A DNA stretch of 37,708 nucleotides from Flavobacteriales bacterium (GTDB taxonomy: Bacteria; Bacteroidota; Bacteroidia; Flavobacteriales; BACL11), in contig NYTT01000067.1 in the NCBI GenBank assembly GCA_002683775.1, positions 1-37,708 of the forward strand, in the 5' to 3' direction. The notes under the pieces were generated by a model. That model searched no databases, was not told the origin of the DNA, and worked only from the letters and a program-made list of their open reading frames with translations. This document shows, piece by piece, positions 18,185 through 26,654 of the stretch (its first letter is position 1; every line of letters starts with the position of its first letter). Made by a program: the position numbers and the translations under genes.

Positions 18185-20950
18185 ATGAAAACTAAAAAAA
18201 AGTTGTTTCTTTTAGATGGGTTTGCACTTATTTATAGAGCTTATTTTGCTTTTGTAAAAAATCCAAGAATTAATTCTAATGGACTTGAGACCTCAGCTAT
18301 TTTAGGTTTTACAAATACTTTAATTGAAGTTATACGCAAGGAAAAACCAACACATATTGCAGTAGTTTTTGACAGAAGCACTCCTACCGCAAGACATGTT
18401 GAGTATCCGCAATACAAAGCTCACAGAGATGCTATGCCAGATGGCATCAAAGACGCATTGCCATTCATTGATAAATTGTTAGATGCTTTTAATATCCCTA
18501 AACTATATAAAGATGGCTATGAAGCAGATGATGTAATAGGCACATTAGCTAAGAAAGCCGAGAAAAAAGGATTCGTTACATACATGATGACTTCTGATAA
18601 AGATTTTGCTCAATTAGTTTCAGAAAATATCTTTATGTATAGGCCAGGTACAAAATGGGCACCTACGAGCATATGGGGAATCCCTGAAGTACTGGAAAAA
18701 TTTCAAATTTCAAGAGTTGATCAGGTAATAGATTTTTTAGGAATGATGGGAGATTCTGCTGATAATATTCCTGGAATTTCTGGTGTAGGAAAAAAAACTG
18801 CTCAAAAATTTCTTAAACAGTTTGATTCAATGGAAGGTTTATTTGATAACTCGCATACTCTTAAAGGTAAAATTAAAGAGACTGTAGAGTCTTCAAAAGA
18901 AATTGGATTATTATGTAAAAAACTGGTTACAATAATTTTAGATGTTCCTATCGAATTTGATGAGGAAATTTTAAAATATCAACAATTAGATATTACAAAA
19001 ATCACAAATCTTTTTGAAGAGTTAGAGTTTAAAACTCTTTTAAAAAGAATAATTGAGAATAATCAATCTTCAGACAATTCAATTGAAACCACAAATTTTA
19101 ATGAGAAAAACAAACCATCATCATCTCAATTTGACTTATTTTCAGAATCTGTTTCAAACTCTAAGAATGAATCTGTAAACAATAAGTTTATTTTTCTTGA
19201 CGATCAAAAGTTACTATCAGAACTAATTTCTGAGATTAAAAAAATAAAAGAGTTTTCTTTTCATTTAATAACAAATACTGCTAATCCACTCTTAACTCAA
19301 ATTGTTGGTATTGCTATTAGTTTTCGAAATGAAGAAGGTTATTACTTGCCTTTTAACTCGTCAAGTATAACTATTTGTAAAGAAATTTTTGGAAATCCTG
19401 AAATTAAGATTATTGGCTTTGATTTAAAATTCTCAATCAAAGCCTTACATCGTCATGGTATTTTTTTAAAAGGGAATTTGTTTGATGTACAGATATCACA
19501 TTATTTATTACACCCTGATAGAAGACACACGTTACAATTAATTTCTGAAAATTATCTGTCATCTCAGATAATTGAAAGAACAAGTATTTTAGGAAAAGGT
19601 AAGGATAGTCAATTATTTTCTGATATAAATAGAGATTTGGTTACTAGTTATGCCTGCCAACATTCACTTAATATTTTTATGTTATCCAAAATTTTGTTTA
19701 AAGAAATGACGGATAACAATTTAGCAGATCTGTTTGAAAACATCGAAATCCCTTTAACTTATGTTCTAGCAAATATGGAAATAGAAGGTATTGCACTTGA
19801 TGTAGCTATGCTTAAAAACTATAGCATTAAACTTACTGATGATTTAGAACTAATCACATCTACTATACATGAAATGGCTGGAGAAAACTTTAATATATCG
19901 TCTCCAAAACAAATGGGGGAATTATTATTTGAAAAGATGTCACTCAGCAAAAAACCTAAGAAAACCAAATCGGGCCAATATTCAACTTCAGAAGAAATAC
20001 TTCTTAAGCTAAAGGATATACATCCAATAATTGGTAAGATTTTGTCTTACAGAGCTATCAAAAAATTACTTTCTACGTATGTTGATGCACTTCCTAATTT
20101 AGTTAATATTAATACTAATAGAATCCATACTACTTTTAATCAATCTGTAGCTTCAACAGGAAGATTATCTTCAGTTAATCCAAATATTCAAAATATACCA
20201 ATTCGCACTGACTTAGGTATGAAAGTTCGTGAAGCTTTTATTCCAAGAAATCTTAATTTCACCTTGATAGCAGCAGATTACTCACAAATTGAGCTTAGAA
20301 TAATGGCTTCTTTAAGTAATGATAAAGGAATGCTAAATGCATTTATCAATGGAATTGATATTCATTCTGCTACAGCAGCTAAAGTATATAATGTTCCATT
20401 AGAAGATGTTGATAGAATTATGCGTTCAAATGCAAAGTCAGTTAATTTTGGTATAATTTATGGGATATCTGCATTTGGACTATCTCAAAATATTGGAATA
20501 AGTAGAAAAGAGGCACAGGAAATTATTGACAGTTATTTCGATCAATTTCCACAGGTTAAAGAATACATGAACTGGTCAATAAACCAGGCAAGAGAAAAAG
20601 AATATGTTGAGACTGTAATGGGAAGAAGAAGATACCTTAAAGATATTAATGCAAGAAATGGAATGATAAGGGCTATGGCAGAAAGAAATGCAATAAATGC
20701 GCCTATACAGGGCTCAGCAGCTGATATTATTAAGATTGCTATGATAAATATTAGTAAAGAAATGGAAAAACGTGAAATGCAATCTAAAATGTTATTACAA
20801 GTGCATGATGAATTAGTTTTTGATGCGCATATATCAGAAGTTGAGGAATTAACATCTCTAATAAAGGATAAAATGGAGAATGCCGTCAAACTTCTTGTAC
20901 CATTAACTGTAGAAATTGGCAAAGGTTCGAACTGGCTACAAGCTCATTAA
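18185..20950 (+). CDS. polA: DNA polymerase I with degenerate proofreading domain
   Basis: The 921-residue protein has three parts: the 5'-3' exonuclease (residues 1 to about 290; FLLDGFALIYRAYFAF, AVVFDRSTPTARH, YEADDVIGT, GDSADNIPGI), the 3'-5' exonuclease-fold domain (about 330-510) and the polymerase (about 530-921; motif A DYSQIELRIMASL, motif B RSNAKSVNFGIIYGIS, motif C QVHDELVFD). In the middle domain the metal-ligand positions known from E. coli PolI are replaced: Asp355/Glu357 by His360/Ile362 (FSFHLIT), Asp424 by Ser417 (FDLKFS) and Asp501 by His493 (YACQH). Proofreading is therefore probably absent. I start at the ATG at 18185; an in-frame TTG six codons earlier adds nothing conserved. 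The stop shares a TTAA with the convergent small gene. Confidence 0.96.
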   Translation: MKTKKKLFLLDGFALIYRAYFAFVKNPRINSNGLETSAILGFTNTLIEVIRKEKPTHIAVVFDRSTPTARHVEYPQYKAHRDAMPDGIKDALPFIDKLLDAFNIPKLYKDGYEADDVIGTLAKKAEKKGFVTYMMTSDKDFAQLVSENIFMYRPGTKWAPTSIWGIPEVLEKFQISRVDQVIDFLGMMGDSADNIPGISGVGKKTAQKFLKQFDSMEGLFDNSHTLKGKIKETVESSKEIGLLCKKLVTIILDVPIEFDEEILKYQQLDITKITNLFEELEFKTLLKRIIENNQSSDNSIETTNFNEKNKPSSSQFDLFSESVSNSKNESVNNKFIFLDDQKLLSELISEIKKIKEFSFHLITNTANPLLTQIVGIAISFRNEEGYYLPFNSSSITICKEIFGNPEIKIIGFDLKFSIKALHRHGIFLKGNLFDVQISHYLLHPDRRHTLQLISENYLSSQIIERTSILGKGKDSQLFSDINRDLVTSYACQHSLNIFMLSKILFKEMTDNNLADLFENIEIPLTYVLANMEIEGIALDVAMLKNYSIKLTDDLELITSTIHEMAGENFNISSPKQMGELLFEKMSLSKKPKKTKSGQYSTSEEILLKLKDIHPIIGKILSYRAIKKLLSTYVDALPNLVNINTNRIHTTFNQSVASTGRLSSVNPNIQNIPIRTDLGMKVREAFIPRNLNFTLIAADYSQIELRIMASLSNDKGMLNAFINGIDIHSATAAKVYNVPLEDVDRIMRSNAKSVNFGIIYGISAFGLSQNIGISRKEAQEIIDSYFDQFPQVKEYMNWSINQAREKEYVETVMGRRRYLKDINARNGMIRAMAERNAINAPIQGSAADIIKIAMINISKEMEKREMQSKMLLQVHDELVFDAHISEVEELTSLIKDKMENAVKLLVPLTVEIGKGSNWLQAH

Positions 20951-21162
20951 TTTTGCTTTTTGATAAATAGTATATAAAGTAAAATAAAAGCAATTACTCC
21001 TATAAATGCTGGTCCTGCATTTTGAATATTTCCAATTGGATCCCAACCAAGTATTTTTTCATCTATTAATAATTGTATAATAACTCCTAGGCATAAAAAC
21101 TGTATGCCAATAGAAATAGCAGATTTTAATAATTTTTGAAGATTAGCAAATAGATTGTTCAT
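20947..21162 (-). CDS. Small two-helix membrane protein (unknown)
   Basis: The 71-residue protein is almost entirely two hydrophobic helices: SIGIQFLCLGVIIQLLI and AFIGVIAFILLYILFI, joined by a short loop with WDPIGNIQNAG. I do not recognise the family. It resembles the neighbouring protein at 21247-21474 in length, helix layout and a shared pattern (LGxxI..LL...LG...IxNI), so the two may be old paralogues. Its 3' end shares a TTAA with the polA stop. A perfect palindrome lies between the two small genes. Confidence 0.65.
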   Translation of the reverse strand: MNNLFANLQKLLKSAISIGIQFLCLGVIIQLLIDEKILGWDPIGNIQNAGPAFIGVIAFILLYILFIKKQN

Positions 21163-21194
21163 TTAATTTGAAATTTATGTAAATATATAAAATA

Positions 21195-21224
21195 AAAATA
21201 GCCCTGCTTAAGCAGGGCTATTTT
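21195..21224. terminator. Perfect 30-base palindrome, bidirectional terminator type
   Basis: The core GCCCTGCTTAAGCAGGGC is flanked by AAAATA and TATTTT so that the full 30 bases are a perfect inverted repeat. Seven GC-rich pairs with a TTAA loop and A/T tracts on both sides make a good intrinsic terminator in either direction. It begins 22 bases after the stop of the upstream small minus-strand gene, so its main job is probably to end that transcript. Confidence 0.85.
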
Positions 21225-21246
21225 ATTAAAAAAACATTTATTTATT

Positions 21247-21474
21247 TTACTTTGATGTTAGTAGGTTAAATAAAATAACTAGACCAACTAGACCTGCAAA
21301 TCCAGCACTTCCTAGCCCATTAATAACTGCCATTATGTTGTCAATAACAGAAATCCCCATAAGAGCTCCTCCTCCGTAAAGGATTTCAACTGCTATACCA
21401 AGACCTAAAACTGTCATGATTAAACCTGTTAGTCCTTTAAAGAACCCGTTCATGTACTTAAATACTCCTTCCAT
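21247..21474 (-). CDS. Small two-helix membrane protein (unknown)
   Basis: From the ATG at 21474 the product has 75 residues with two hydrophobic, glycine-rich helices (GLTGLIMTVLGLGIAVEIL and GSAGFAGLVGLVILFNLL) separated by a GISVIDNIM loop. The family is not known to me. A longer version from a TTG at 21507 is rejected because that TTG is the end of a TAAGTTTG promoter box (21505-21512). A strong hairpin follows the stop. A short, abundant, monocistronic membrane protein with its own promoter and terminator is the simplest reading. It may be related to the next small protein downstream. Confidence 0.7.
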   Translation of the reverse strand: MEGVFKYMNGFFKGLTGLIMTVLGLGIAVEILYGGGALMGISVIDNIMAVINGLGSAGFAGLVGLVILFNLLTSK

Positions 21475-21504
21475 AATTTTATTTAATTTGGTTAATACTG
21501 ATGC

Positions 21505-21512
21505 CAAACTTA
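21505..21512 (-). promoter_or_regulatory. -7 box of the 21247-21474 gene
   Basis: The minus strand reads TAAGTTTG (TAnnTTTG), 30 bases before the ATG at 21474. Its position overlaps an in-frame TTG that would otherwise be taken as the start. Confidence 0.5.
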
Positions 21513-21759
21513 GAATATAATTTGCTTGAAACTAAATAGTTGCAATAAAATATTATTTAAATTGTTTTAAAGTGAATTTCTATATGTAATGTATTTTAAG
21601 ATATTTAAAATACTGATTTTCAAGTGATTAAATTTAATATATTGATTATCAAGCTAATATATTTCGTTAGTTTTTAAACATAAAATTGTTAAAAATTACA
21701 GATGCTTATAAATTATTGATAATTAATGTTTTAAGATAGTTTTAGTTAAAAAATATATG
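21513..21759. other. AT-rich non-coding gap with imperfect direct repeat
   Basis: No frame of useful length is present. TGATTTTCAAG (21614-21624) and TGATTATCAAG (21643-21653) form an 11-base direct repeat with one mismatch and a start-to-start distance of 29 bases. It lies upstream of the small membrane gene's promoter, so it could be a regulator site, but in sequence this AT-rich it may also be chance. Confidence 0.35.
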
Positions 21760-21775
21760 TTTAGAAGAGTCTAAA
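21760..21775 (-). terminator. Weak hairpin at the end of the SDR gene
   Basis: TTTAGA and TCTAAA pair around a four-base loop on the minus strand, and a run of six T follows a few bases later. The stem is short and AT-rich and overlaps the stop codon, so this is only a candidate. Confidence 0.3.
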
Positions 21776-22475
21776 TTGATATATCTCTAAGAAAAAGTAT
21801 TTTTTGACTGAATTTGTCTTTGTTTTTTATGACATAATAGAATTTTTCAGCAATTTTATCAGCATCTTCAAGTTCATTATCTTCATGATATTTAATAAAT
21901 CTATCTAGCATAGGAAATAGCTTCCCATCTGTTTCTCTTATTGATTTTTGCATTGATGTATCAACAATACCTGGATGAATTGAAAAAACATTTAATTTTT
22001 CATGTGTTTCTTCTGATAGAACAGTAGTTAATCTGTCTAGTGCAGATTTTGTTGCACAATATGTACTCCATGATGGAATATCTGATTTTGCAGCACCTGA
22101 ACTAACATTTATAATAGTTTTCTTATTTTTTTTAAAAATATTAATAAATATAGAACATAATAAAGTTGGCGTAATGATATTTAAGTTATAATCCTTTATA
22201 ATTGTACTAGAATTTTTTAGATGTAATGGCATAATTTCACCAAGATTGGCAGCGTTATTTATAAGTAATACATCATCTTTATGTGCGCTGGGAAAAGTAA
22301 TATTCTGAACTTCTTTCAAATTTGACAAATCGATTTTTACATGCGTAAAATTAGGATGACTAATTGTGTTTGTTCTTGAATAGCCGATTACAGAATAATT
22401 TTCTTTTAGTAAAAGAAGCGTAAGCGCTTTACCTATCCCCTTGCTAGAACCAGTAATAAATGCAGTTTTCCCCAT
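21771..22475 (-). CDS. SDR-family NADP oxidoreductase (sepiapterin-reductase-like)
   Basis: The 234-residue protein is a classical short-chain dehydrogenase: cofactor motif TGSSKGIG at residues 8-15, the NNAA motif, a catalytic Ser in INVSSGAA and YCATK (Tyr and Lys). The Arg after GYS (GYSRTN) suggests NADP(H). The HPGIVDTSMQKSIRE segment recalls benzil/sepiapterin reductase-like members, but the substrate cannot be told. It starts directly after the stop codon of the cystathionine gamma-synthase gene with no gap, so the two are translated from one mRNA. Confidence 0.85.
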   Translation of the reverse strand: MGKTAFITGSSKGIGKALTLLLLKENYSVIGYSRTNTISHPNFTHVKIDLSNLKEVQNITFPSAHKDDVLLINNAANLGEIMPLHLKNSSTIIKDYNLNIITPTLLCSIFINIFKKNKKTIINVSSGAAKSDIPSWSTYCATKSALDRLTTVLSEETHEKLNVFSIHPGIVDTSMQKSIRETDGKLFPMLDRFIKYHEDNELEDADKIAEKFYYVIKNKDKFSQKILFLRDISI

Positions 22476-23621
22476 TTATATTTTTGAAAGTGCTTGTTCT
22501 AAATCATTTACTAAATCGTTAATATCTTCTATTCCAACACTTAATCTAATTAAAGAATCGACTACACCTGTTTTCTCTCTTTCTATTTTAGGAATGGCTG
22601 CATGAGTCATACTTGCAGGATGTCCACACAAAGATTCTACTCCACCTAAACTTTCTGCAAGAGTGAAGTAATGTGTATTGGAAACTACTGTAATTGCATC
22701 GTTTAAATTGTTTCCTATTAAGTTAAAAGAAATCATACCACCAAAATTATCCATTTGATTTTTTGCAACAGAATAATTTGGATGTGTTTTTAACCCAGGC
22801 CAGTAAACTTTATCAACTTTAGGATGGTTATTTAAAAATGTTGCAATTTCTTTTCCATTCTCACAATGTCTTTGCATTCTTATGTGTAAGGTTTTTATAC
22901 CTCTTAAAACTAAAAAAGAATCCATTGGCCCTGGAACAGCTCCGCACGAATTTTGAATGAAGAATAATTTTTCTGCAATTGCATCATCCTTGCAGATTGC
23001 TGCGCCCATAACTACATCAGAATGACCTCCCATGTACTTTGTTAAAGAATGCATTACAATATCAGCACCTAAATCTAAAGGGCGTTGTAAAAAAGGTGTT
23101 GCAAATGTATTATCAACTACTAATGTAAGTTTATTCTTCTTTGAAATTATACTTAATGCTTTAATATCTATAATATTAAGCATTGGATTTGTTGGAGTTT
23201 CAGCCCAAATCATTTTAGTTTTACTGTTTATATATGAATCTAAGTTGCTTATGTTTTCCATACCGACAAAATGAAATTTAATTCCAAAATTTTCAAAAAC
23301 TTTTGTAAAAATTCGGTATGTACCTCCGTATAGATCATTTGTTGATATAACTTCGTCTCCAGGAGATAATAGTTTAATTATTGCATCAACTGCTGCTAAA
23401 CCTGATCCAAAACATAACCCGTGCTTTCCATTTTCAAGTGCTGCAATATTTTTCTCTAATGTATTTCTAGTGGGATTACCTGTTCTGGAATATTCAAAGC
23501 CTTTATGATCTCCAGGGCTTTTTTGAATGTAAGTTGAAGTTTGATAAATTGGAGTCATGATAGCTCCTGTTGTTGGGTCTGCTGTTTGACCGGCATGTAT
23601 AGTTTTAGTTCCGAATTTCAT
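22476..23621 (-). CDS. metB: Cystathionine gamma-synthase (PLP-dependent trans-sulfuration enzyme)
   Basis: The 381-residue enzyme belongs to the Cys/Met metabolism PLP family. Visible are [20 protein letters not shown] with [17 protein letters not shown] (phosphate loop), [22 protein letters not shown] and the PLP lysine in [14 protein letters not shown]. Gamma-synthase (homoserine ester plus cysteine, toward methionine) and gamma-lyase share all of these, so the symbol is a best guess. It leads a two-gene unit with the SDR gene, has a TACTTTTG promoter box at 23640-23647 and is divergent from the EamA transporter. Confidence 0.88.
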   Translation of the reverse strand: MKFGTKTIHAGQTADPTTGAIMTPIYQTSTYIQKSPGDHKGFEYSRTGNPTRNTLEKNIAALENGKHGLCFGSGLAAVDAIIKLLSPGDEVISTNDLYGGTYRIFTKVFENFGIKFHFVGMENISNLDSYINSKTKMIWAETPTNPMLNIIDIKALSIISKKNKLTLVVDNTFATPFLQRPLDLGADIVMHSLTKYMGGHSDVVMGAAICKDDAIAEKLFFIQNSCGAVPGPMDSFLVLRGIKTLHIRMQRHCENGKEIATFLNNHPKVDKVYWPGLKTHPNYSVAKNQMDNFGGMISFNLIGNNLNDAITVVSNTHYFTLAESLGGVESLCGHPASMTHAAIPKIEREKTGVVDSLIRLSVGIEDINDLVNDLEQALSKI

Positions 23622-23639
23622 TTTATAGTATTATTAAAA

Positions 23640-23647
23640 CAAAAGTA
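23640..23647 (-). promoter_or_regulatory. -7 box of the metB-SDR unit
   Basis: The minus strand reads TACTTTTG, a TAnnTTTG match, 18 bases before the ATG at 23621. The opposite gene has the same octamer at 23671-23678. Confidence 0.5.
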
Positions 23648-23670
23648 TTAAAAGTTGGCTCAATAAATTT

Positions 23671-23678
23671 TACTTTTG
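23671..23678 (+). promoter_or_regulatory. -7 box of the EamA gene
   Basis: TACTTTTG lies 17 bases before the TTG start at 23696. Together with an in-frame stop at 23687-23689, it fixes the start to the TTG. Confidence 0.5.
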
Positions 23679-23695
23679 TTAAATAATAATTTCAA

Positions 23696-24601
23696 TTGAA
23701 TAAAATTCTTAAAGCTCATATTTCATTATTAATAGCAAATTTAATTTATGCATTAAATTTCACTATAGCAAAGGATGTTATGCCTAATTTTATTTTGCCA
23801 TCTGCCTTTATTTTGTTGAGAGTAATGGGGGCATTATTTTTGTTTTCATTTTCATACTTTATATTTTTTTTTCAAAAAATAGAACTTAAAGATATTTTAC
23901 GCTTTGCGATATGTGGTTTATTTGGTGTAGCAATAAATCAACTCTTTTTTTTTGAGGGGTTAAATTTAACAACACCAATTAATGCAGCCATAGTTATGAC
24001 TACTAATCCAATATTAGTAATGCTACTTTCTTTTATAATAGTTAAAGAAGCTATTTCTTTTAAAAAGATTCTTGGTATAACTTTAGGATTTATAGGTGCA
24101 TCTACATTAATTTTAAGCGATGGAGCTATTGATTTATCTTCTAATAATTCAACCGGAAATTTATTTGTTTTTATTAATGCTACAAGCTATGGTTTATATT
24201 TAGTTATCGTTAAGCCATTATTAAATAAATATCATCCATTGACAGTATTATTTTATGTGTTTGCTTTTGGTTTGTTATTTGTTTTACCATTTGGATACGA
24301 TGATTTAACAAATGTTAAGTGGGGAACTATACCTGTTAATATTTATTTAGAAATAATATTTGTAGTCGTATGTACTACATTTATTGCATACTTATTAAAT
24401 TCCTCTGCATTAAAAACACTTACTGCCTCTACTGTTAGCATTTATATATATTTACAGCCTATTCTAGCATCTCTTTTTGCAATATTTTTGGGCGCTGATT
24501 TTTTAGATGAAAAAAAGATTATAGCGTCAGTACTTATTTTTTCAGGTGTTTACTTAGTAAGTATCCGTCCTTCTGAGTCAATGAAACAGAAACTTTCCTA
24601 A
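23696..24601 (+). CDS. EamA/DMT-family transporter, TTG start
   Basis: The 301-residue protein has ten hydrophobic helices arranged as two EamA repeats (about residues 5-140 and 150-290), the layout of drug/metabolite exporters. The start is the TTG at 23696: an in-frame stop lies just upstream (23687-23689), there is no ATG before residue 29, and the sequence LKAHISLLIANLIYALNFTIAKDVMP after it is the conserved first helix of the Flavobacterial group. The substrate is unknown. yicC follows after 20 bases, so this gene may head the yicC-gmk-nadD operon. Confidence 0.9.
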   Translation: MNKILKAHISLLIANLIYALNFTIAKDVMPNFILPSAFILLRVMGALFLFSFSYFIFFFQKIELKDILRFAICGLFGVAINQLFFFEGLNLTTPINAAIVMTTNPILVMLLSFIIVKEAISFKKILGITLGFIGASTLILSDGAIDLSSNNSTGNLFVFINATSYGLYLVIVKPLLNKYHPLTVLFYVFAFGLLFVLPFGYDDLTNVKWGTIPVNIYLEIIFVVVCTTFIAYLLNSSALKTLTASTVSIYIYLQPILASLFAIFLGADFLDEKKIIASVLIFSGVYLVSIRPSESMKQKLS

Positions 24602-24621
24602 ATTTGTAAAAATTTTACATA

Positions 24622-25521
24622 ATGATACAATCTATGACAGGCTATGGCAAAGCCGAAATCAATCTAGAAAAATCACATTTTACAATTGAAGTAAAATCTC
24701 TTAACTCAAAGCAGATAGATACGAATATCAAGATGATTTCAAGCTATAGAGATAAAGAGATAGAATTAAGAAAGTTATTATCTAAAAAATTGCATAGAGG
24801 AAAAATTGAACTTTCAATTTGGCGACAAAATATGGTATCTTCTACCAATCTTAGTCTGAATATCGAAGTTTTAAAAGATTATCATAACCAGATTTTACAA
24901 TTAAAAAATGACCTTGGCTTGAATAAGCAATCATATTTTAAAATGAGAGGCTATGAAGCAGATATACTACCTGCATTACTTAAGATGCCCGATGTTTTTG
25001 AGAAAGAAAAAGAGATAGCAAACAAAGATGAATGGCATAATATTAGTCAGGCTATAGATACTGCTATTTCTAATTTAGTGCAATACAGAATAGTGGAAGG
25101 AGAAAAATTAGAGCTAGATATTAAATCTAGAATCGATAAAATTGCTATTTTTTTAAAACGTATTATTCCTTTATCAGAAAAAAGAATAGAGAAAGTTAAA
25201 AATAATTTAACAAAAAAACTGTCTGAGATTGAAAGTAAATCCATTGATCAAAATAGATTCGAACAAGAGCTTATTTACTACTTAGAAAAACAGGATATTA
25301 CAGAAGAAAGAGTAAGATTAGATGCGCATTTAACTTATTTTATTACTTCTATGGATTCTAGCACACCTAATGGTAAAAAATTAGGATTTATATCTCAAGA
25401 AATAGGAAGAGAAATAAATACAATTGGCTCTAAATCTTCAGATGTTGAGATGCAAAAAATTGTAGTTCAAATGAAAGATGAATTAGAAAAAATTAAAGAA
25501 CAGCTATTAAATATTTTATAA
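24622..25521 (+). CDS. YicC family endoribonuclease
   Basis: The 299-residue protein has the YicC-like N-terminal domain (MIQSMTGYGKAEINLEKSHF, EVKSLNSKQIDTNIK) and the C-terminal DUF1732 domain, ending in GREINTIGSKSSDVEMQ. YicC members have been described as RNA-cleaving enzymes. The stop codon overlaps the gmk start in a TAATG (25519-25523), so the two are translationally coupled; yicC-gmk pairs occur in many bacteria. Confidence 0.92.
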   Translation: MIQSMTGYGKAEINLEKSHFTIEVKSLNSKQIDTNIKMISSYRDKEIELRKLLSKKLHRGKIELSIWRQNMVSSTNLSLNIEVLKDYHNQILQLKNDLGLNKQSYFKMRGYEADILPALLKMPDVFEKEKEIANKDEWHNISQAIDTAISNLVQYRIVEGEKLELDIKSRIDKIAIFLKRIIPLSEKRIEKVKNNLTKKLSEIESKSIDQNRFEQELIYYLEKQDITEERVRLDAHLTYFITSMDSSTPNGKKLGFISQEIGREINTIGSKSSDVEMQKIVVQMKDELEKIKEQLLNIL

Positions 25522-26081
25522 TGTCAAAACTTATTGTGATTTCAGCGCCTTCTGGAGCAGGTAAAACTTCTATCGTTCATTTTTTATTAAAAAATCAAAA
25601 GAAGTTAACTTTCTCTATTTCGGCTACTAGTAGAGCGAAAAGAGAAAATGAAATCGATAAAAAAGATTATTATTTTCTTACTAATGAGGAGTTTAAAAAA
25701 AAAATTAAAGAAAATGATTTATTAGAATGGGAAGAAGTCTATGACAATCAATTTTATGGGACTTTAAAGTCTGAGATCTTAAGAATTACAGACAGTAATA
25801 AAATTGTAGTTTTTGACGTTGATGTAGCAGGCGCTTTGAATATTAAACAAAAATTTGGTCAAGATTGTCTAGCTATTTTTATTATGCCACCGTCATTAGA
25901 AATTTTACAAAAAAGGTTAAGTAATAGAGGATCGGAGAATGAAGACGCCCTCAACATAAGGTTAAATAAAGCCGAATCTGAAATTTCAAGAAATCTTGAA
26001 TTTGACAAAATAGTATTAAATGATGATTTTTCATTAGCTTGCAACGAAGTCTTATGTCTTGTTAATGATTTTATAAATTAA
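25521..26081 (+). CDS. gmk: Guanylate kinase
   Basis: Gmk phosphorylates GMP to GDP with ATP. The 186-residue protein has the P-loop SAPSGAGKTS at residues 8-17 and the GMP-binding block ISATSRAKRENEIDKKDYYF, where the common R-x-G-E reads RENE. The region after WEEVYDNQFYGTLKSEI matches the GMP-side lid. It overlaps yicC by one base and lies 3 bases before nadD. Confidence 0.94.
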   Translation: MSKLIVISAPSGAGKTSIVHFLLKNQKKLTFSISATSRAKRENEIDKKDYYFLTNEEFKKKIKENDLLEWEEVYDNQFYGTLKSEILRITDSNKIVVFDVDVAGALNIKQKFGQDCLAIFIMPPSLEILQKRLSNRGSENEDALNIRLNKAESEISRNLEFDKIVLNDDFSLACNEVLCLVNDFIN

Positions 26082-26084
26082 TAA

Positions 26085-26654
26085 ATGAAAGTTGGTTTAT
26101 TTTTCGGAAGTTTTAATCCAATGCATATTGGGCATAAAGTAATAGCTTCTTATTTAGCTGAATTTACTGACATAGAAAAGGTTATGCTTGTTGTATCACC
26201 TCAGAATCCGTTTAAAGCAAAAAAAACATTATTACATCAACATCATCGTTTAATGATAATTAAATCAGAAATTGAAAACAATAATAAATTGCTTGTCTCA
26301 GACATTGAATTTAGTATGCCTCAACCATCATATACAATTGATACTTTGGTTAGATTGAAGGAAAAAAACCCTGATGATGAATATGTAATAATTATTGGAT
26401 CAGATAATTTAAGGAATCTGCATAAATGGAAAAATTATTCTCAGATTATTTCAGATTTTAAAATTTATGTTTATCCAAGAAACGGATTTGATAATTACAC
26501 TGAGGATGAAAATATATATGTAATAAAAGATGTCCCTCAAATGGAAGTTTCTGCATCATTTATTAGAAATTCAATTAAATTAGGCAAAGATGTTTCATAT
26601 CTTGTACCAGAGAATGCATGGAAATATATTGATGAAATGAATTTTTACAGATGA
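26085..26654 (+). CDS. nadD: NadD, nicotinate-nucleotide adenylyltransferase
   Basis: NadD makes deamido-NAD from nicotinate mononucleotide and ATP. The 189-residue protein starts MKVGLFFGSFNPMHIGH, which contains the nucleotidyltransferase HxGH motif, and has IIGSDNLRNLHKWKNY and the C-terminal VSASFIRNSIKLGKDVSYLV motif. It follows gmk after 3 bases and overlaps the next lipoprotein gene by 4 bases (ATGA). Confidence 0.95.
   Translation: MKVGLFFGSFNPMHIGHKVIASYLAEFTDIEKVMLVVSPQNPFKAKKTLLHQHHRLMIIKSEIENNNKLLVSDIEFSMPQPSYTIDTLVRLKEKNPDDEYVIIIGSDNLRNLHKWKNYSQIISDFKIYVYPRNGFDNYTEDENIYVIKDVPQMEVSASFIRNSIKLGKDVSYLVPENAWKYIDEMNFYR

Noticed and set aside
20542..20922. 126-codon open frame on the minus strand
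   Set aside because: It is antisense to the conserved polymerase domain of polA, low in complexity (Ile/Ser rich) and has no family features.
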